64,000 bases of DNA from Streptomyces mangrovi (GTDB lineage: Bacteria; Actinomycetota; Actinomycetes; Streptomycetales; Streptomycetaceae), in NCBI RefSeq assembly GCF_900114215.1, contig NZ_FOSG01000002.1:62001-126000 (forward strand), written 5' to 3'. The translations under genes were made by a program, and so were the position numbers. Below the pieces are notes generated by a model. That model saw only the letters and a list, made by a program, of their open reading frames with translations, ran no database searches and was not told where the DNA came from. Numbering within the stretch: position 1 is the stretch's first letter; every line of letters begins with the position of its first letter. Of this stretch, positions 36,215-45,421 are shown in pieces.

Positions 36215-38161
36215 GTGATGTCTGCCACCGCCGCCAGTCCACCGCGTCCCGGTCCACCTCATCCCGAACCCGGCGGCCCCGGCCCCGGCCCCGGCGCGCC
36301 CGCCGGGCCCGCACCGGCCGGGGAGCGGAGCCGTTCGGCCGTACGCTCGCTGCTGCGGCTGTGGCCCTTCGTCCGCCCGGTGCGGGCCCGGCTGTTCACG
36401 GCGGCCTTCGTCGCGATCCTCGCCTCCTGCCTGGGCCTGGTCATCCCCCTGATCCTGAAGTGGATCGTCGACGGGCCGATCGCCGCACGCGACACGGGCG
36501 GGGTGTGGCTGGGCGGCGCGCTGCTGCTGGCCGTCGGTGTGCTGGAGGCCGCGCTGTTCGGGCTGCGGCGCTGGCTGGTGGCCCGTCCGCTGGCCGGGGT
36601 GGAGGCGTCGATGCGCGCCGCCCTGTTCCGGCACCTGCAGCGGCTGCCGGTCGCCTTCCACGACCGCTGGGCGAGCGGGCAGCTGCTGTCGCGCGCCACG
36701 GGTGACCTGCACCTGATCCGCATCTTCCTGGCGTTCCCCCTCACCTTCCTGCTGGTGAACGGCACCACCATCGTCGTCGGCTTCGCCGTGCTGCTGTCCC
36801 AGGAGTGGACGCTGGGGCTGGTGCTGCTGGCCCCGGTGGCGCCGCTGGTGGTGTTCTGCTCCCTCTTCGAGACGAAGTTCTCCCTCCAGGCCCGCCGCGC
36901 CCAGGACCAGATCGGCGATCTGACCACGGTCGTCGAGGAGGCCGTCCTCGGCATCCGGATCATCAAGGGCTTCGGCCGCCACCGCAGCCAGGCCCGCGCC
37001 TTCCGCGAGCTCTCGCGGCGGTTGCTGGGCACCGAACTGCGCAAGGCGCGGCTGCTGGCGGGTATCTGGGCGGTCATCACGGCGCTGCCGGAACTGGCCA
37101 TCGGCGCCGCTCTGGTGTGGGGCACGGTCCAGGTGGCCGACGGCGAGCTGTCGGCGGGCACCCTGGTCGCCTTCCTCACCACGGCCCTGGCACTGCGCTG
37201 GCCGGTGGAGTCGATCGGCTTCCTGATAGCCATGAGCAACGAGTCGGCGACAGCGGCCGACCGCTACTTCGAGGTGCTGGACGAGCCGGTGCCGCCGGAC
37301 GTCCTCGCCACCGAGCGCACCTCCCCCGCTCCGCGCGGGGAGGCCGGGGACGTGAGGGACGGTCTGCGCCTGACGGGTGTGGTCTTCCGCCACCCCGACA
37401 CCCCACCGGAGGCCCCGCCCGTGCTGGACGGCGTCGATCTGCACATCCGCTCCGGCGAGACCATGGCTCTGGTCGGCGCCACCGGCAGCGGCAAGACCAC
37501 GCTCACCGCCCTGATCCCCCGGCTGCACGAGGTGACATCCGGCCGGATCACCCTCGACGGCCGCGACATCGCCGCGATGTCGCGCGAGGAGTTGCGCTCG
37601 CTGGTCGCCGTGGCCTTCGAGGAGGCCACGCTCTTCTCCGCCTCCGTGCGCGAGAACGTGCTGATGGGCGCGGTGGAGAGCACGGTGGAGGATTCGGCGG
37701 GGGGCCCGGCGGGAGGCCCGGCGCAGGAAGATCTGGCGCGTGCCCTGCGGGTGGCCCAGGCCGAGGAGTTCACCGCGGCGCTGCCGCAGGGGCTGGACAC
37801 CCAGGTCGGCGAGCAGGGGCTGAGCCTGTCCGGCGGGCAGCGCCAGCGGCTGGCGCTGGCGCGCGCCGTCGTGGGCCGCCCCCGCTTCCTGGTGCTGGAC
37901 GACCCGCTCTCCGCCCTCGACGTCCGCACCGAGGCGCTGGTGGAGGCCGCCCTGCGCGAGGTGCTGGCCGGCACCACCGCCCTGGTGGTGGCGCACCGGC
38001 CCTCCACGGTGCTCCTGGCCGACCGGGTCGCGCTGCTGTCGCGGGGCCGGATCGCCGCCGTCGGCACCCACGCCGAACTGCTCCGCTCCAGCGCGGAGTA
38101 CCGCCATCTGATGTCCGGCGAGCAGTACGAGCGGCACGAGCGTTACGAGGAGGAGCGATGA
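36215..38161 (+). CDS. ABC exporter half-transporter A (TMD-NBD), degenerate Walker B
   Basis: A 648-residue half transporter: six membrane helices, then an ATPase domain. Walker A is GATGSGKTT, the signature LSLSGGQRQRL is canonical, and the H-loop is VVAHRPSTV. Walker B reads FLVLDDPLSALD, with Asp where the catalytic Glu normally lies. This is the pattern of the degenerate half in heterodimeric type IV exporters. Coding begins GTG-ATG at 36215/36218. It overlaps the next gene by 4 bases (ATGA), so the two subunits should be made together. The substrate is unknown; drugs, lipids or peptides are all possible. Confidence 0.92.
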   Translation: MMSATAASPPRPGPPHPEPGGPGPGPGAPAGPAPAGERSRSAVRSLLRLWPFVRPVRARLFTAAFVAILASCLGLVIPLILKWIVDGPIAARDTGGVWLGGALLLAVGVLEAALFGLRRWLVARPLAGVEASMRAALFRHLQRLPVAFHDRWASGQLLSRATGDLHLIRIFLAFPLTFLLVNGTTIVVGFAVLLSQEWTLGLVLLAPVAPLVVFCSLFETKFSLQARRAQDQIGDLTTVVEEAVLGIRIIKGFGRHRSQARAFRELSRRLLGTELRKARLLAGIWAVITALPELAIGAALVWGTVQVADGELSAGTLVAFLTTALALRWPVESIGFLIAMSNESATAADRYFEVLDEPVPPDVLATERTSPAPRGEAGDVRDGLRLTGVVFRHPDTPPEAPPVLDGVDLHIRSGETMALVGATGSGKTTLTALIPRLHEVTSGRITLDGRDIAAMSREELRSLVAVAFEEATLFSASVRENVLMGAVESTVEDSAGGPAGGPAQEDLARALRVAQAEEFTAALPQGLDTQVGEQGLSLSGGQRQRLALARAVVGRPRFLVLDDPLSALDVRTEALVEAALREVLAGTTALVVAHRPSTVLLADRVALLSRGRIAAVGTHAELLRSSAEYRHLMSGEQYERHERYEEER

Positions 38162-40089
38162 CCGCCACCGTCACCGAGCCGTCCTCCGGGGACGGGGACG
38201 CGCGGGGCCCACTGGACGCGAGGACGGCCGCGGGCCCGGAGCCCGCCGGACCGTCCGGCCCGTCCGGACCGGCAAAGGAGTCCGGGCCGCCCGGGGCGCC
38301 CGACGCCTTCGACCGCGATGTGCTGCCCGCGCCGAAGGGCGCCTCGCTCCGGCTGCTCGGCTCGCTGCTGCGCCCGCTGCGGCCGCGGGTCGCGGTGGCC
38401 GCCCTCCTGCTGCTGCTCCAGCAGGCCGCCGTACAGGCCGGTCCGCTGCTGGTCGCGTACGCCATCGACCGGGCGGTGCCCGCCCTGCGCGGCGGCGACG
38501 GCGGCCCGCTGGCCGCCGTCGCGGCGGGGTACGCGGTGTGCGCGCTGTCCTCGGGCGGCCTGCAGTACGCCTTCGTCCGCGCCGCCGCCCGGGTCAACCA
38601 GAGCGTGCTGCTGGAGCTGCGCGGCCGGATCTACCGGCACGCCCAGGTGCTCAGCGTGGACTTCCACGACCGCTACACCTCCGGGCGGCTGATCTCCCGC
38701 GCCACCACCGACGTCGAGGCGCTGCGCGAGCTGCTCGACGAGGGTCTGCAGGAGCTGCTGGGCGTGATCCTGTCGGTGGTCTACATCTGCTCGGTGCTGC
38801 TCTGGCTCGACCTGGGCCTGGGCGGCGCGGCCCTGCTCTCCTTCGTTCCGCTCCTGCTGATCGTGCGGAACTTCCGGCGCCGTTCGATGCGGGTCTACCG
38901 CAGGAAGTCCACGGCCACCGCGGCGATGATCGTGAAGTTCGTGGAGACGATGAACGGCATCCGCCCGGTGCAGGCGTTCCGCCGCGAGCGGGCGGGCGAG
39001 GCGGAGTTCGGCCGTCTCAACGACCGTCACCTGCGGTTCAACGGGGACGCCATCCTGGAGATGGCCCGCTATGTGGTCTCCTCCCGGCTGGTGGCCAACA
39101 CCGCGCTGGCCGCCATCGTGCTGTGGGGCGCGTACCGGGTGGCGTCCGGCTCGCTGGAGCTGGGCGTGCTGGCGGCGGCGGCGATGTACCTGCGGCGGCT
39201 GTACGACCCGATCGACCGGCTGGGGATGTTCCTCAACTCCTACCAGGGCGCGGCGGCCTCGCTGGAGAAGATCGCCGGGCTGCTCGCCCAGGCGCCCGGC
39301 GTCCCCGAGCCGGAGCACCCCCGGCGGCTGCCGCCGCCGTCCGGCGGGCGGCCGGGCCGCGCAGTGGTCTTCGAGGGGGTGCGCTTCGCGTACCGCACGG
39401 GCGGCGAGGTGCTGCCCCGCTTCGACCTGGAGATCCCGGCCGGTCAGACGGTCGCGGTGGTCGGCTCCACCGGCGCGGGCAAGTCCACGCTCGCCAAACT
39501 GCTGGCGCGCTTCTACGACCCCACGGCGGGCCGGGTGCTGCTGGACGGCGCCGATCTGCGGGAGCTGGCCACCCCCGAGCTGCGGCGCGGGGTGGTCATG
39601 GTGACCCAGGAGGCGTTCCTGTTCTCCGGGACGGTCGCCGACAACATCGCGATCGGCCGCCCGGAGGCGAGCCGGGAGGAGATCGAGCGGGCGGCGCGGG
39701 CGATCGGCGCCCATGACTTCATCGCCGCCCTCCCCGAGGGGTACGACACCGACGTGCGCAAGCGCGGCGGCCGGATCTCCGCCGGGCAGCGGCAGCTGGT
39801 CGCCTTCGCCCGGGCGCTGCTGGCCGACCCGGCCGTGCTCATCCTGGACGAGGCGACCTCCTCCCTGGACATCCCCGGTGAGCGGGCGGTCCAGCGGGCC
39901 ATGGACACGGTGCTGCGCGGGCGCACCGCCGTGGTGATCGCCCACCGGCTGTCGACGGTGGAGATCGCCGACCGGGTGCTGGTCATGGAGGCCGGGCGCG
40001 TCGTCGAGGACGGCTCGCCGGCCGAGCTGGTCGCGGGCGACGGCCGCTTCGCCGGGCTCCACCGCGCCTGGCGCGACAGCCTGGCCTGA
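38158..40089 (+). CDS. ABC exporter half-transporter B (TMD-NBD)
   Basis: A 643-residue partner of the preceding gene, with a Pro/Gly-rich N-terminal extension of about 55 residues, six membrane helices and an ATPase domain. Walker A is GSTGAGKST and Walker B is LILDEATSSLD, with the catalytic Glu intact. Its signature reads GRISAGQRQLVAF, where SAGQ replaces SGGQ. So each subunit has one nonstandard motif: the pair probably has one consensus and one degenerate ATP site. The ATG at 38158 lies in the stop of the upstream gene and follows GAGGAGGAGCG. It is followed by a 14-bp hairpin. Confidence 0.92.
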   Translation: MTATVTEPSSGDGDARGPLDARTAAGPEPAGPSGPSGPAKESGPPGAPDAFDRDVLPAPKGASLRLLGSLLRPLRPRVAVAALLLLLQQAAVQAGPLLVAYAIDRAVPALRGGDGGPLAAVAAGYAVCALSSGGLQYAFVRAAARVNQSVLLELRGRIYRHAQVLSVDFHDRYTSGRLISRATTDVEALRELLDEGLQELLGVILSVVYICSVLLWLDLGLGGAALLSFVPLLLIVRNFRRRSMRVYRRKSTATAAMIVKFVETMNGIRPVQAFRRERAGEAEFGRLNDRHLRFNGDAILEMARYVVSSRLVANTALAAIVLWGAYRVASGSLELGVLAAAAMYLRRLYDPIDRLGMFLNSYQGAAASLEKIAGLLAQAPGVPEPEHPRRLPPPSGGRPGRAVVFEGVRFAYRTGGEVLPRFDLEIPAGQTVAVVGSTGAGKSTLAKLLARFYDPTAGRVLLDGADLRELATPELRRGVVMVTQEAFLFSGTVADNIAIGRPEASREEIERAARAIGAHDFIAALPEGYDTDVRKRGGRISAGQRQLVAFARALLADPAVLILDEATSSLDIPGERAVQRAMDTVLRGRTAVVIAHRLSTVEIADRVLVMEAGRVVEDGSPAELVAGDGRFAGLHRAWRDSLA

Positions 40090-40097
40090 CCGAGCAC

Positions 40098-40132
40098 ACG
40101 GGCCGGACGCACGGGCCGGACGCACGGGCCGG
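40098..40132. repeat. 13-bp tandem repeat after the ABC genes
   Basis: The unit ACGGGCCGGACGC occurs twice and is followed by a partial third copy (ACGGGCCGG). It leads directly into the terminator hairpin. Confidence 0.7.
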
Positions 40133-40160
40133 GCGGGACACCGCCTGGTGTCCCGCCCGG
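40129..40160 (+). terminator. Terminator of the ABC exporter operon
   Basis: A perfect 14-bp stem (CCGGGCGGGACACC at 40129-40142, complement at 40147-40160) with the loop GCCT. The remaining 40161-40441 should carry the promoter of the M4 protease gene; a TTGACC lies near 40307, with no clear -10. Confidence 0.9.
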
Positions 40161-40441
40161 CGGGGCCGCACCCGCCGGACGGGACTCCCGCACCCGATTC
40201 CCCCATCCTGGCGGACGCCGGTGACGGCCCGGTTTCTCCGCCGTTTCCATCGCGTTCGCTCAGCGGACAGCGATTTTCCGACAGCGGACAGATTCCGGCC
40301 ATTTTCTTGACCTGACCCTGTCATCATCACCGTTTCGGTGCCACTCTCTCCTCGCTGTGCACAGCCGATCCCCCCACGGATCCCCACACCCTCAGGCGCA
40401 CCATCTCCCTCTCCACACCGCTCTCCAGCGAGGAGTTCAGC

Positions 40442-42415
40442 GTGATAGGCAGATCCACCCCCCGCAGACGTGCCACCGCCACCGGCGCCCTCGTCGCCGC
40501 CTCGGCGCTGCTGGCCGTCGGCCTCCAGTCGCAGGTCTCCACCGCCGCGCCCCAGGCCAAGCCCGACCCCGGCGCCCTCTCCGTCGAGCTCTCCCCCTCC
40601 CAGCGGGCCGAACTGCTCCGCGACGCGGAGGCCGGCAGTTCCGCCACCGCCAGAGCCCTCGGCCTCGGCGCCAAGGAGAAGCTCGTCGTCCGCGACGTGG
40701 TCAAGAACGCCGACGGCACCGTCCACACCCGTTACGAGCGCACCTACGACGGGCTGCCGGTACTCGGCGGCGACCTGGTCGTGGAGGAGTCGCCCGGCGG
40801 TGCGGTGGCCGAGGTCGCCAAGGCCACCGCGGCGAAGATCGCCGTCCCCTCCACCGCGGCCGCGGCCTCGAAGAAGCCCTCCAAGGCCGCGGCCGAGGGC
40901 AGCACCGCGCCCCGCAAGGTGGTCTGGGCCGCCGGCGACAAGCCCGTGCTCGCCTGGGAGCGCGTGGTCGGCGGCACCCAGGAGGACGGCACCCCCAGCG
41001 AGCTGCACATCGTCACCGACGCGGCCACCGGCGAGAAGCTGGCCCAGTGGGAGGGCGTCCACACCGGCACCGGCGAGAGCATGTACAGCGGCCGGGTCTC
41101 CCTGGGCACCAGCGGGTCCGGCGGCTCCTACACGATGACCGACGCGAACCGCGGCAACCACAGGACCTACGACCTCAACGGCGGTTCCTCCGGCACCGGC
41201 ACCCTGTTCTCCGACGCCGACGACCTCTGGGGCAACGGCTCGCCGTCCAACCGTCAGACCGCGGGCGTGGACGCCCACTACGGCGCGGCCCTGACCTGGG
41301 ACTACTACAAGAACGTCCACGGCCGCAACGGCATCCGGGGCGACGGGAAGGCCCCGTACAGCCGGGTGCACTACGGCAACGCCTACGTCAACGCCTTCTG
41401 GTCCGACTCCTGCTTCTGCATGACCTACGGCGACGGCGCGAACAACTCCAAGCCGCTCACCTCCATCGACGTCGCCGCCCACGAGATGACCCACGGTCTG
41501 ACCTCCAACACCGCGGGGCTGCGCTACAGCGGCGAGTCCGGCGGCCTGAACGAGGCGACCTCCGACATCTTCGCCGCCGCCGTGGAGTTCAGGGCGAACA
41601 ACAGCTCGGACGTCGGCGACTACCTCGTCGGTGAGAAGATCGACATCCGCGGCAACGGCACCCCGCTGCGCTACATGGACAAGCCCAGCCGGGACGGCAA
41701 CTCCAAGGACTACTGGTACTCCGGCATCGGCAGCGTGGACGTCCACTACTCCTCGGGCCCGGCCAACCACTTCTTCTACCTGCTCAGCGAGGGCAGCGGC
41801 GCCAAGACCGTCAACGGCGTCTCCTACGACTCGCCGACCTCCGACGGCAAGCCGGTGACCGGCATCGGGATCGGGGCCGCCGAGAAGATCTGGTTCAAGG
41901 CGCTCACCGAGAAGATGACGTCGACGACCAACTACGCGGGCGCCCGCACCGCCACCCTCTCCGCCGCGGCCGACCTGTTCGGCACCGACAGCGTCCAGCA
42001 CAAGGCGGTGGCCCACGCCTGGGCCGCGGTCAACGTCGGATCCCGGCCCGACGACGGCGGCGGCGAGGAGCCCGGCGACAACGTCTTCGAGAACACCGGC
42101 GACTACCAGATCCCGGACCCGGGCACCGTGGAGTCGCCGATCACGGTGAACAGGGCCGGCAACGCGCCCAGCGGCCTGAAGGTGGACGTGGACATCGTCC
42201 ACACCTACCGCGGTGACCTCGTCATCGATCTGGTGGCCCCGGACGGCAGCACCTACCGGCTGAAGAACTCCGGCTGGGACTCGGGCGACGACGTCCGGGC
42301 GTCCTACACGGTCAACGCCTCCACCGAGGCGGCCTCCGGCACCTGGAAGCTGCGCGTCCAGGACGTCTACCGCACCGACTCCGGCTACATCAACAGCTGG
42401 AAGCTCACCTTCTGA
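40442..42415 (+). CDS. Secreted thermolysin-like M4 metalloprotease with P domain
   Basis: A 657-residue preproprotein. A signal peptide (TGALVAASALLAVGLQSQVSTAA) precedes an FTP/PepSY propeptide, then the catalytic domain. Zinc ligands are His347 and His351 in HEMTHG and Glu371 in GGLNEATSD; the later His in DVHYSSGPANHFFY is the transition-state residue. About residues 540-657 form a proprotein-convertase P domain (DIVHTYRGDLVIDLVAPDG, given as HTYRGDLVIDLVAPDG). The GTG at 40442 follows AGCGAGGAGTTCAGC. It is a general extracellular protease; it lies outside the collagen island and shows no island operator. Confidence 0.96.
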   Translation: MIGRSTPRRRATATGALVAASALLAVGLQSQVSTAAPQAKPDPGALSVELSPSQRAELLRDAEAGSSATARALGLGAKEKLVVRDVVKNADGTVHTRYERTYDGLPVLGGDLVVEESPGGAVAEVAKATAAKIAVPSTAAAASKKPSKAAAEGSTAPRKVVWAAGDKPVLAWERVVGGTQEDGTPSELHIVTDAATGEKLAQWEGVHTGTGESMYSGRVSLGTSGSGGSYTMTDANRGNHRTYDLNGGSSGTGTLFSDADDLWGNGSPSNRQTAGVDAHYGAALTWDYYKNVHGRNGIRGDGKAPYSRVHYGNAYVNAFWSDSCFCMTYGDGANNSKPLTSIDVAAHEMTHGLTSNTAGLRYSGESGGLNEATSDIFAAAVEFRANNSSDVGDYLVGEKIDIRGNGTPLRYMDKPSRDGNSKDYWYSGIGSVDVHYSSGPANHFFYLLSEGSGAKTVNGVSYDSPTSDGKPVTGIGIGAAEKIWFKALTEKMTSTTNYAGARTATLSAAADLFGTDSVQHKAVAHAWAAVNVGSRPDDGGGEEPGDNVFENTGDYQIPDPGTVESPITVNRAGNAPSGLKVDVDIVHTYRGDLVIDLVAPDGSTYRLKNSGWDSGDDVRASYTVNASTEAASGTWKLRVQDVYRTDSGYINSWKLTF

Positions 42416-42426
42416 TCCACGACGAG

Positions 42427-42455
42427 GGGGAGCCGCGCCACCGGCGCGGCTCCCC
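42427..42455. terminator. Bidirectional terminator between M4 protease and glgP
   Basis: GGGGAGCCGCGCC (42427-42439) and its complement (42443-42455) form a perfect 13-bp stem with a 3-base loop between convergent genes; T-rich pyrimidine sequence follows. Confidence 0.88.
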
Positions 42456-42489
42456 TTCCCCGTCTCCCGTCCCCCTCTCTCCCGGCCTC

Positions 42490-45072
42490 TCAGCGCAGCA
42501 GCACCCCGGCGGCCTCCCGGGCGCCGAGGTCGTCCGGCGGCAGGGTCACCAGCCCCATCTCGGCCGGGCCCGCCAGCAGCGGATGGGAGGGCAGGACGCG
42601 GACGGTGTAACCGAACGGCCCGGTGCGGTCCAGCGCCAGCGGCCCCTCGTACAGCCGGCTCCCGTCCTCCTCCGGCCCGCCGGAGGGCTTGAGCGGTACG
42701 CGCACCGCCTCGTCGCCCGCGATGGAGTCCGACTCGTCCACCCGCCCGGCGACCGCCTGCACCTCCACATCGTCCGGCTCCAGGCCGCCCAGGGCCACTC
42801 GTACCCGCAGCGACAGCGAGCCGCCCAGTTCCACGGACTCGCAGACCGACTCCACATGGTCGATCGCCACCCGCGGCCAGTTCGCGCGCACCCGCGCCTT
42901 CCACGCCGCCAGCCGCCCGGCGGCGCCGGCGTCCAGCGCCCGGTGGGCGTGGGCGGCGGGGGTGTACAGCCGCTCGGTGTACTCGCGCACCATCCGGTCG
43001 GCGAGCACCTTCGGCCCGAGCCTCTGCCTGGTCTGGCGGACCATCTCGATCCACCGCTCGGGCAGCCCGTCGCCGGCCGGCCCGCGGTCGTAGAAGCACG
43101 GCGCCACATGCTCGCGGAGCAGTTCGTAGAGGGCCGCCGCCTCTATGTCGTCGCGCCGTTCGCGGTCCTGCGCGCTCTCGTGCGCCGCGCCGGGCCCGCC
43201 GCCGTCGGCGGTCGGGATGGCCCAGCCGAAGTCCGGCTCGTACCACTCCTCCCACCAGCCGTCCCGCACCGAGAGGTTGAGGCAGCCGTTGAGCGCCGCC
43301 TTCATCCCGGAGGTCCCGCACGCCTCCAGCGGGCGCAGCGGGTTGTTCAGCCAGACGTCGCAGCCGGTGTAGAGCTTCTGCGCCATGGCCATGCCGTAGT
43401 CGGGCAGGAAGACGATCCGGTGGCGCACCCGGGGGTCGTCGGCGAACCGCACCAGTTCCTGGATCAGCCGCTTGCCGCCGTCGTCGGCCGGGTGCGCCTT
43501 GCCCGCGACCACGAGCTGGACGGGCCGGGTGGGGTGCAGCAGCAGTTCGGTGAGCCGCTCGCGGTCGCGCAGCATCAGCGTCAGCCGCTTGTAGGACGGG
43601 ACGCGGCGGGCGAAGCCGACGGTGAGCACGTCCGGGTCCAGGACGCCGTCGATCCAGCCGAGTTCGGCGTCCGAGGCGCCGCGCTGCCGCCAGGAGGCGT
43701 GCAGCCGCCGGCGCACCTCGTGCACGAGTTGCTCGCGCAGGGCGCGGCGGGCCCCCCACAGTCCGGCGCCGCCGGCGTCGGCGGGCAGCGCCCGCATCTC
43801 GCCGGCGGTCCAGGTGGGGGCGTGGACGCCGTTGGTGATGGAGGTGATGGGCACCTCGGCGGCGTCGAAGCCCGGCCACAGCCCGGCGAACATCTCCCGG
43901 CTGACCGCGCCGTGCAGTGTGGAGACGCCGTTGGCGCGCCGGGCGAGCCGGAGTCCCATCACGGCCATGTTGAACAGCCCCGGGTCGCCGCCGGGGTAGG
44001 TCTCGGTGCCCAGCCGCAGCACCTGCTCCACGTCCACGCCGGGCAGCTCGCCGTCGTCGCCGAGGTGGCGGGCGACCAGAGCGCGGTCGAAGCGGTCGAT
44101 ACCGGCGGGGACGGGGGTGTGGGTGGTGAACACCGTCCCGGCGCGCACGGCCTCCAGCGCGGTGTCGAAGGGCACGCCCTCCCCGCCCATCTCCCGGATG
44201 CGCTCCAGTCCGAGGAAGCCGGCGTGCCCCTCGTTGGTGTGGAACACCTCGGGCTCCGGGTGGCCGGTGACACGGCAGTACGCGCGCACCGCCCGCACCC
44301 CGCCGATGCCCAGCAGCATCTCCTGGAGCAGCCGGTGTTCGCTGCCGCCGCCGTAGAGCCGGTCGGTGACGTCGCGTTCGCGCGGGGCGTTGTCCTCCAC
44401 GTCGGAGTCGAGCAGCAGCAGGGGGACGCGGCCGACGCGGGCCTGCCGGACGTGGGCGCGCAGGGTGCATGTGCCGGGCAGCCGCAGGTCCACGCGGACC
44501 GGGGCGCCGCCCGGCTCGCGCAGCACCTCCAGCGGCAGCTCGTTGGGGTCCAGGACGGGGTAGTGCTCCTGCTGCCAGCCGTCGCGCGACAGGCTCTGGC
44601 GGAAGTAGCCGTGGCGGTACAGCAGGCCCACCCCGATCAGCGGGACGCCGAGGTCGCTGGCGGCCTTGAGGTGGTCCCCGGCGAGGATACCGAGCCCGCC
44701 GGAGTACTGGGGCAGGGCTGCGGTGATGCCGAACTCGGGGGAGAAGTAGGCGATGGCGGCGGGCGGTTCGCCCTCCGCGCGCTGGTACCAGCGCGGCTCG
44801 GTCAGGTACTTGCGCAGATCCCCCGCGGCGGCGGACAGCCGTTCCAGGAAGTCGCGGTCGTGGGCCAGCTCCTCCAGCCTCCGGGCGGAGACGGTGCCCA
44901 GTGTCCGCACCGGGTCGCCGCCGGACGCGCGCCAGCCGTCGGGGTCGGCGCGGCGGAAGAGTTCTCCGGTCTCGGGGTGCCAGGACCAGCGCAGGTTGTG
45001 CGCCAGGTCGCTGAGCGGTCGTAGGGGCTCCGGAAGGACGGGACGTACAGAGAATCGACGAATGGCCTTCAC
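42490..45072 (-). CDS. glgP: Alpha-glucan phosphorylase (GT35)
   Basis: An 860-residue glycogen/maltodextrin phosphorylase of the actinobacterial type, with the N-terminal DUF3417-like segment (LAHNLRWSWHPETGELF). PLP-dependent catalysis is indicated by EACGTSGMKAALNG, which contains the PLP lysine. Other markers are YFSPEFGITAALPQYSGGLGILAGDH, seen as YSGGLGILAGDHLKAASDLG, and FHTNEGHAGFLGLER. It releases glucose 1-phosphate from glucan ends. The ATG at 45072 is divergent from glgE, the usual Streptomyces arrangement. In this cluster it is the degradative counterpart of GlgE and GlgB. Confidence 0.96.
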   Translation of the reverse strand: MKAIRRFSVRPVLPEPLRPLSDLAHNLRWSWHPETGELFRRADPDGWRASGGDPVRTLGTVSARRLEELAHDRDFLERLSAAAGDLRKYLTEPRWYQRAEGEPPAAIAYFSPEFGITAALPQYSGGLGILAGDHLKAASDLGVPLIGVGLLYRHGYFRQSLSRDGWQQEHYPVLDPNELPLEVLREPGGAPVRVDLRLPGTCTLRAHVRQARVGRVPLLLLDSDVEDNAPRERDVTDRLYGGGSEHRLLQEMLLGIGGVRAVRAYCRVTGHPEPEVFHTNEGHAGFLGLERIREMGGEGVPFDTALEAVRAGTVFTTHTPVPAGIDRFDRALVARHLGDDGELPGVDVEQVLRLGTETYPGGDPGLFNMAVMGLRLARRANGVSTLHGAVSREMFAGLWPGFDAAEVPITSITNGVHAPTWTAGEMRALPADAGGAGLWGARRALREQLVHEVRRRLHASWRQRGASDAELGWIDGVLDPDVLTVGFARRVPSYKRLTLMLRDRERLTELLLHPTRPVQLVVAGKAHPADDGGKRLIQELVRFADDPRVRHRIVFLPDYGMAMAQKLYTGCDVWLNNPLRPLEACGTSGMKAALNGCLNLSVRDGWWEEWYEPDFGWAIPTADGGGPGAAHESAQDRERRDDIEAAALYELLREHVAPCFYDRGPAGDGLPERWIEMVRQTRQRLGPKVLADRMVREYTERLYTPAAHAHRALDAGAAGRLAAWKARVRANWPRVAIDHVESVCESVELGGSLSLRVRVALGGLEPDDVEVQAVAGRVDESDSIAGDEAVRVPLKPSGGPEEDGSRLYEGPLALDRTGPFGYTVRVLPSHPLLAGPAEMGLVTLPPDDLGAREAAGVLLR

Positions 45073-45421
45073 ACCTAGACGGTAGCCGGATCTCCGCTCT
45101 TTTCGCCCGGTAACCCGTCATCACATCACCAAAGACCCCATGGGCGCATATGCGCGCAATCGTCGTACGCCCGCGCGCGGCGCCCGGTCCGTCTTCCGCC
45201 GGCCCTCCGCCTGGCACCGGGTGCCGCCACCGGTGCGAAGAGAGAAGGAGTTTCCCGGCCCGTGGCGGGAACGGTCAGGTTGGGCACTTTTGCTTACGAG
45301 TAGTTCACATTGAGGCGGATGCCCGTCCCGTCCGGGCGGGCAGTCTCTCCTCCTACCGCCCTTCCCGGGTACTTGCGGAACAACCGTCACGCCAGCCGAG
45401 TGAAAGCGGACAGGAGCGGCC
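45073..45421. other. 349-bp divergent promoter region, glgP/glgE
   Basis: No gene is seen. It holds a 12-bp perfect palindrome, GCGCATATGCGC (45144-45155), and an A+T-richer patch near 45285-45315 with TTACGAGTAG. Both glgP and the glgE operon must start here. The palindrome is a plausible operator, but nothing identifies its protein. Confidence 0.5.

Noticed and set aside
40442..42415. M4 protease as part of the collagen island
   Set aside because: It is 13 kb away, in core-type sequence next to glgP, with no island operator in front.
39983..45217. Very long minus-strand open frame of about 1,740 codons
   Set aside because: It runs opposite the end of the ABC gene and the M4 gene and across glgP in another frame. 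Composition is typical of shadow frames in GC-rich DNA, and no domain is recognisable.
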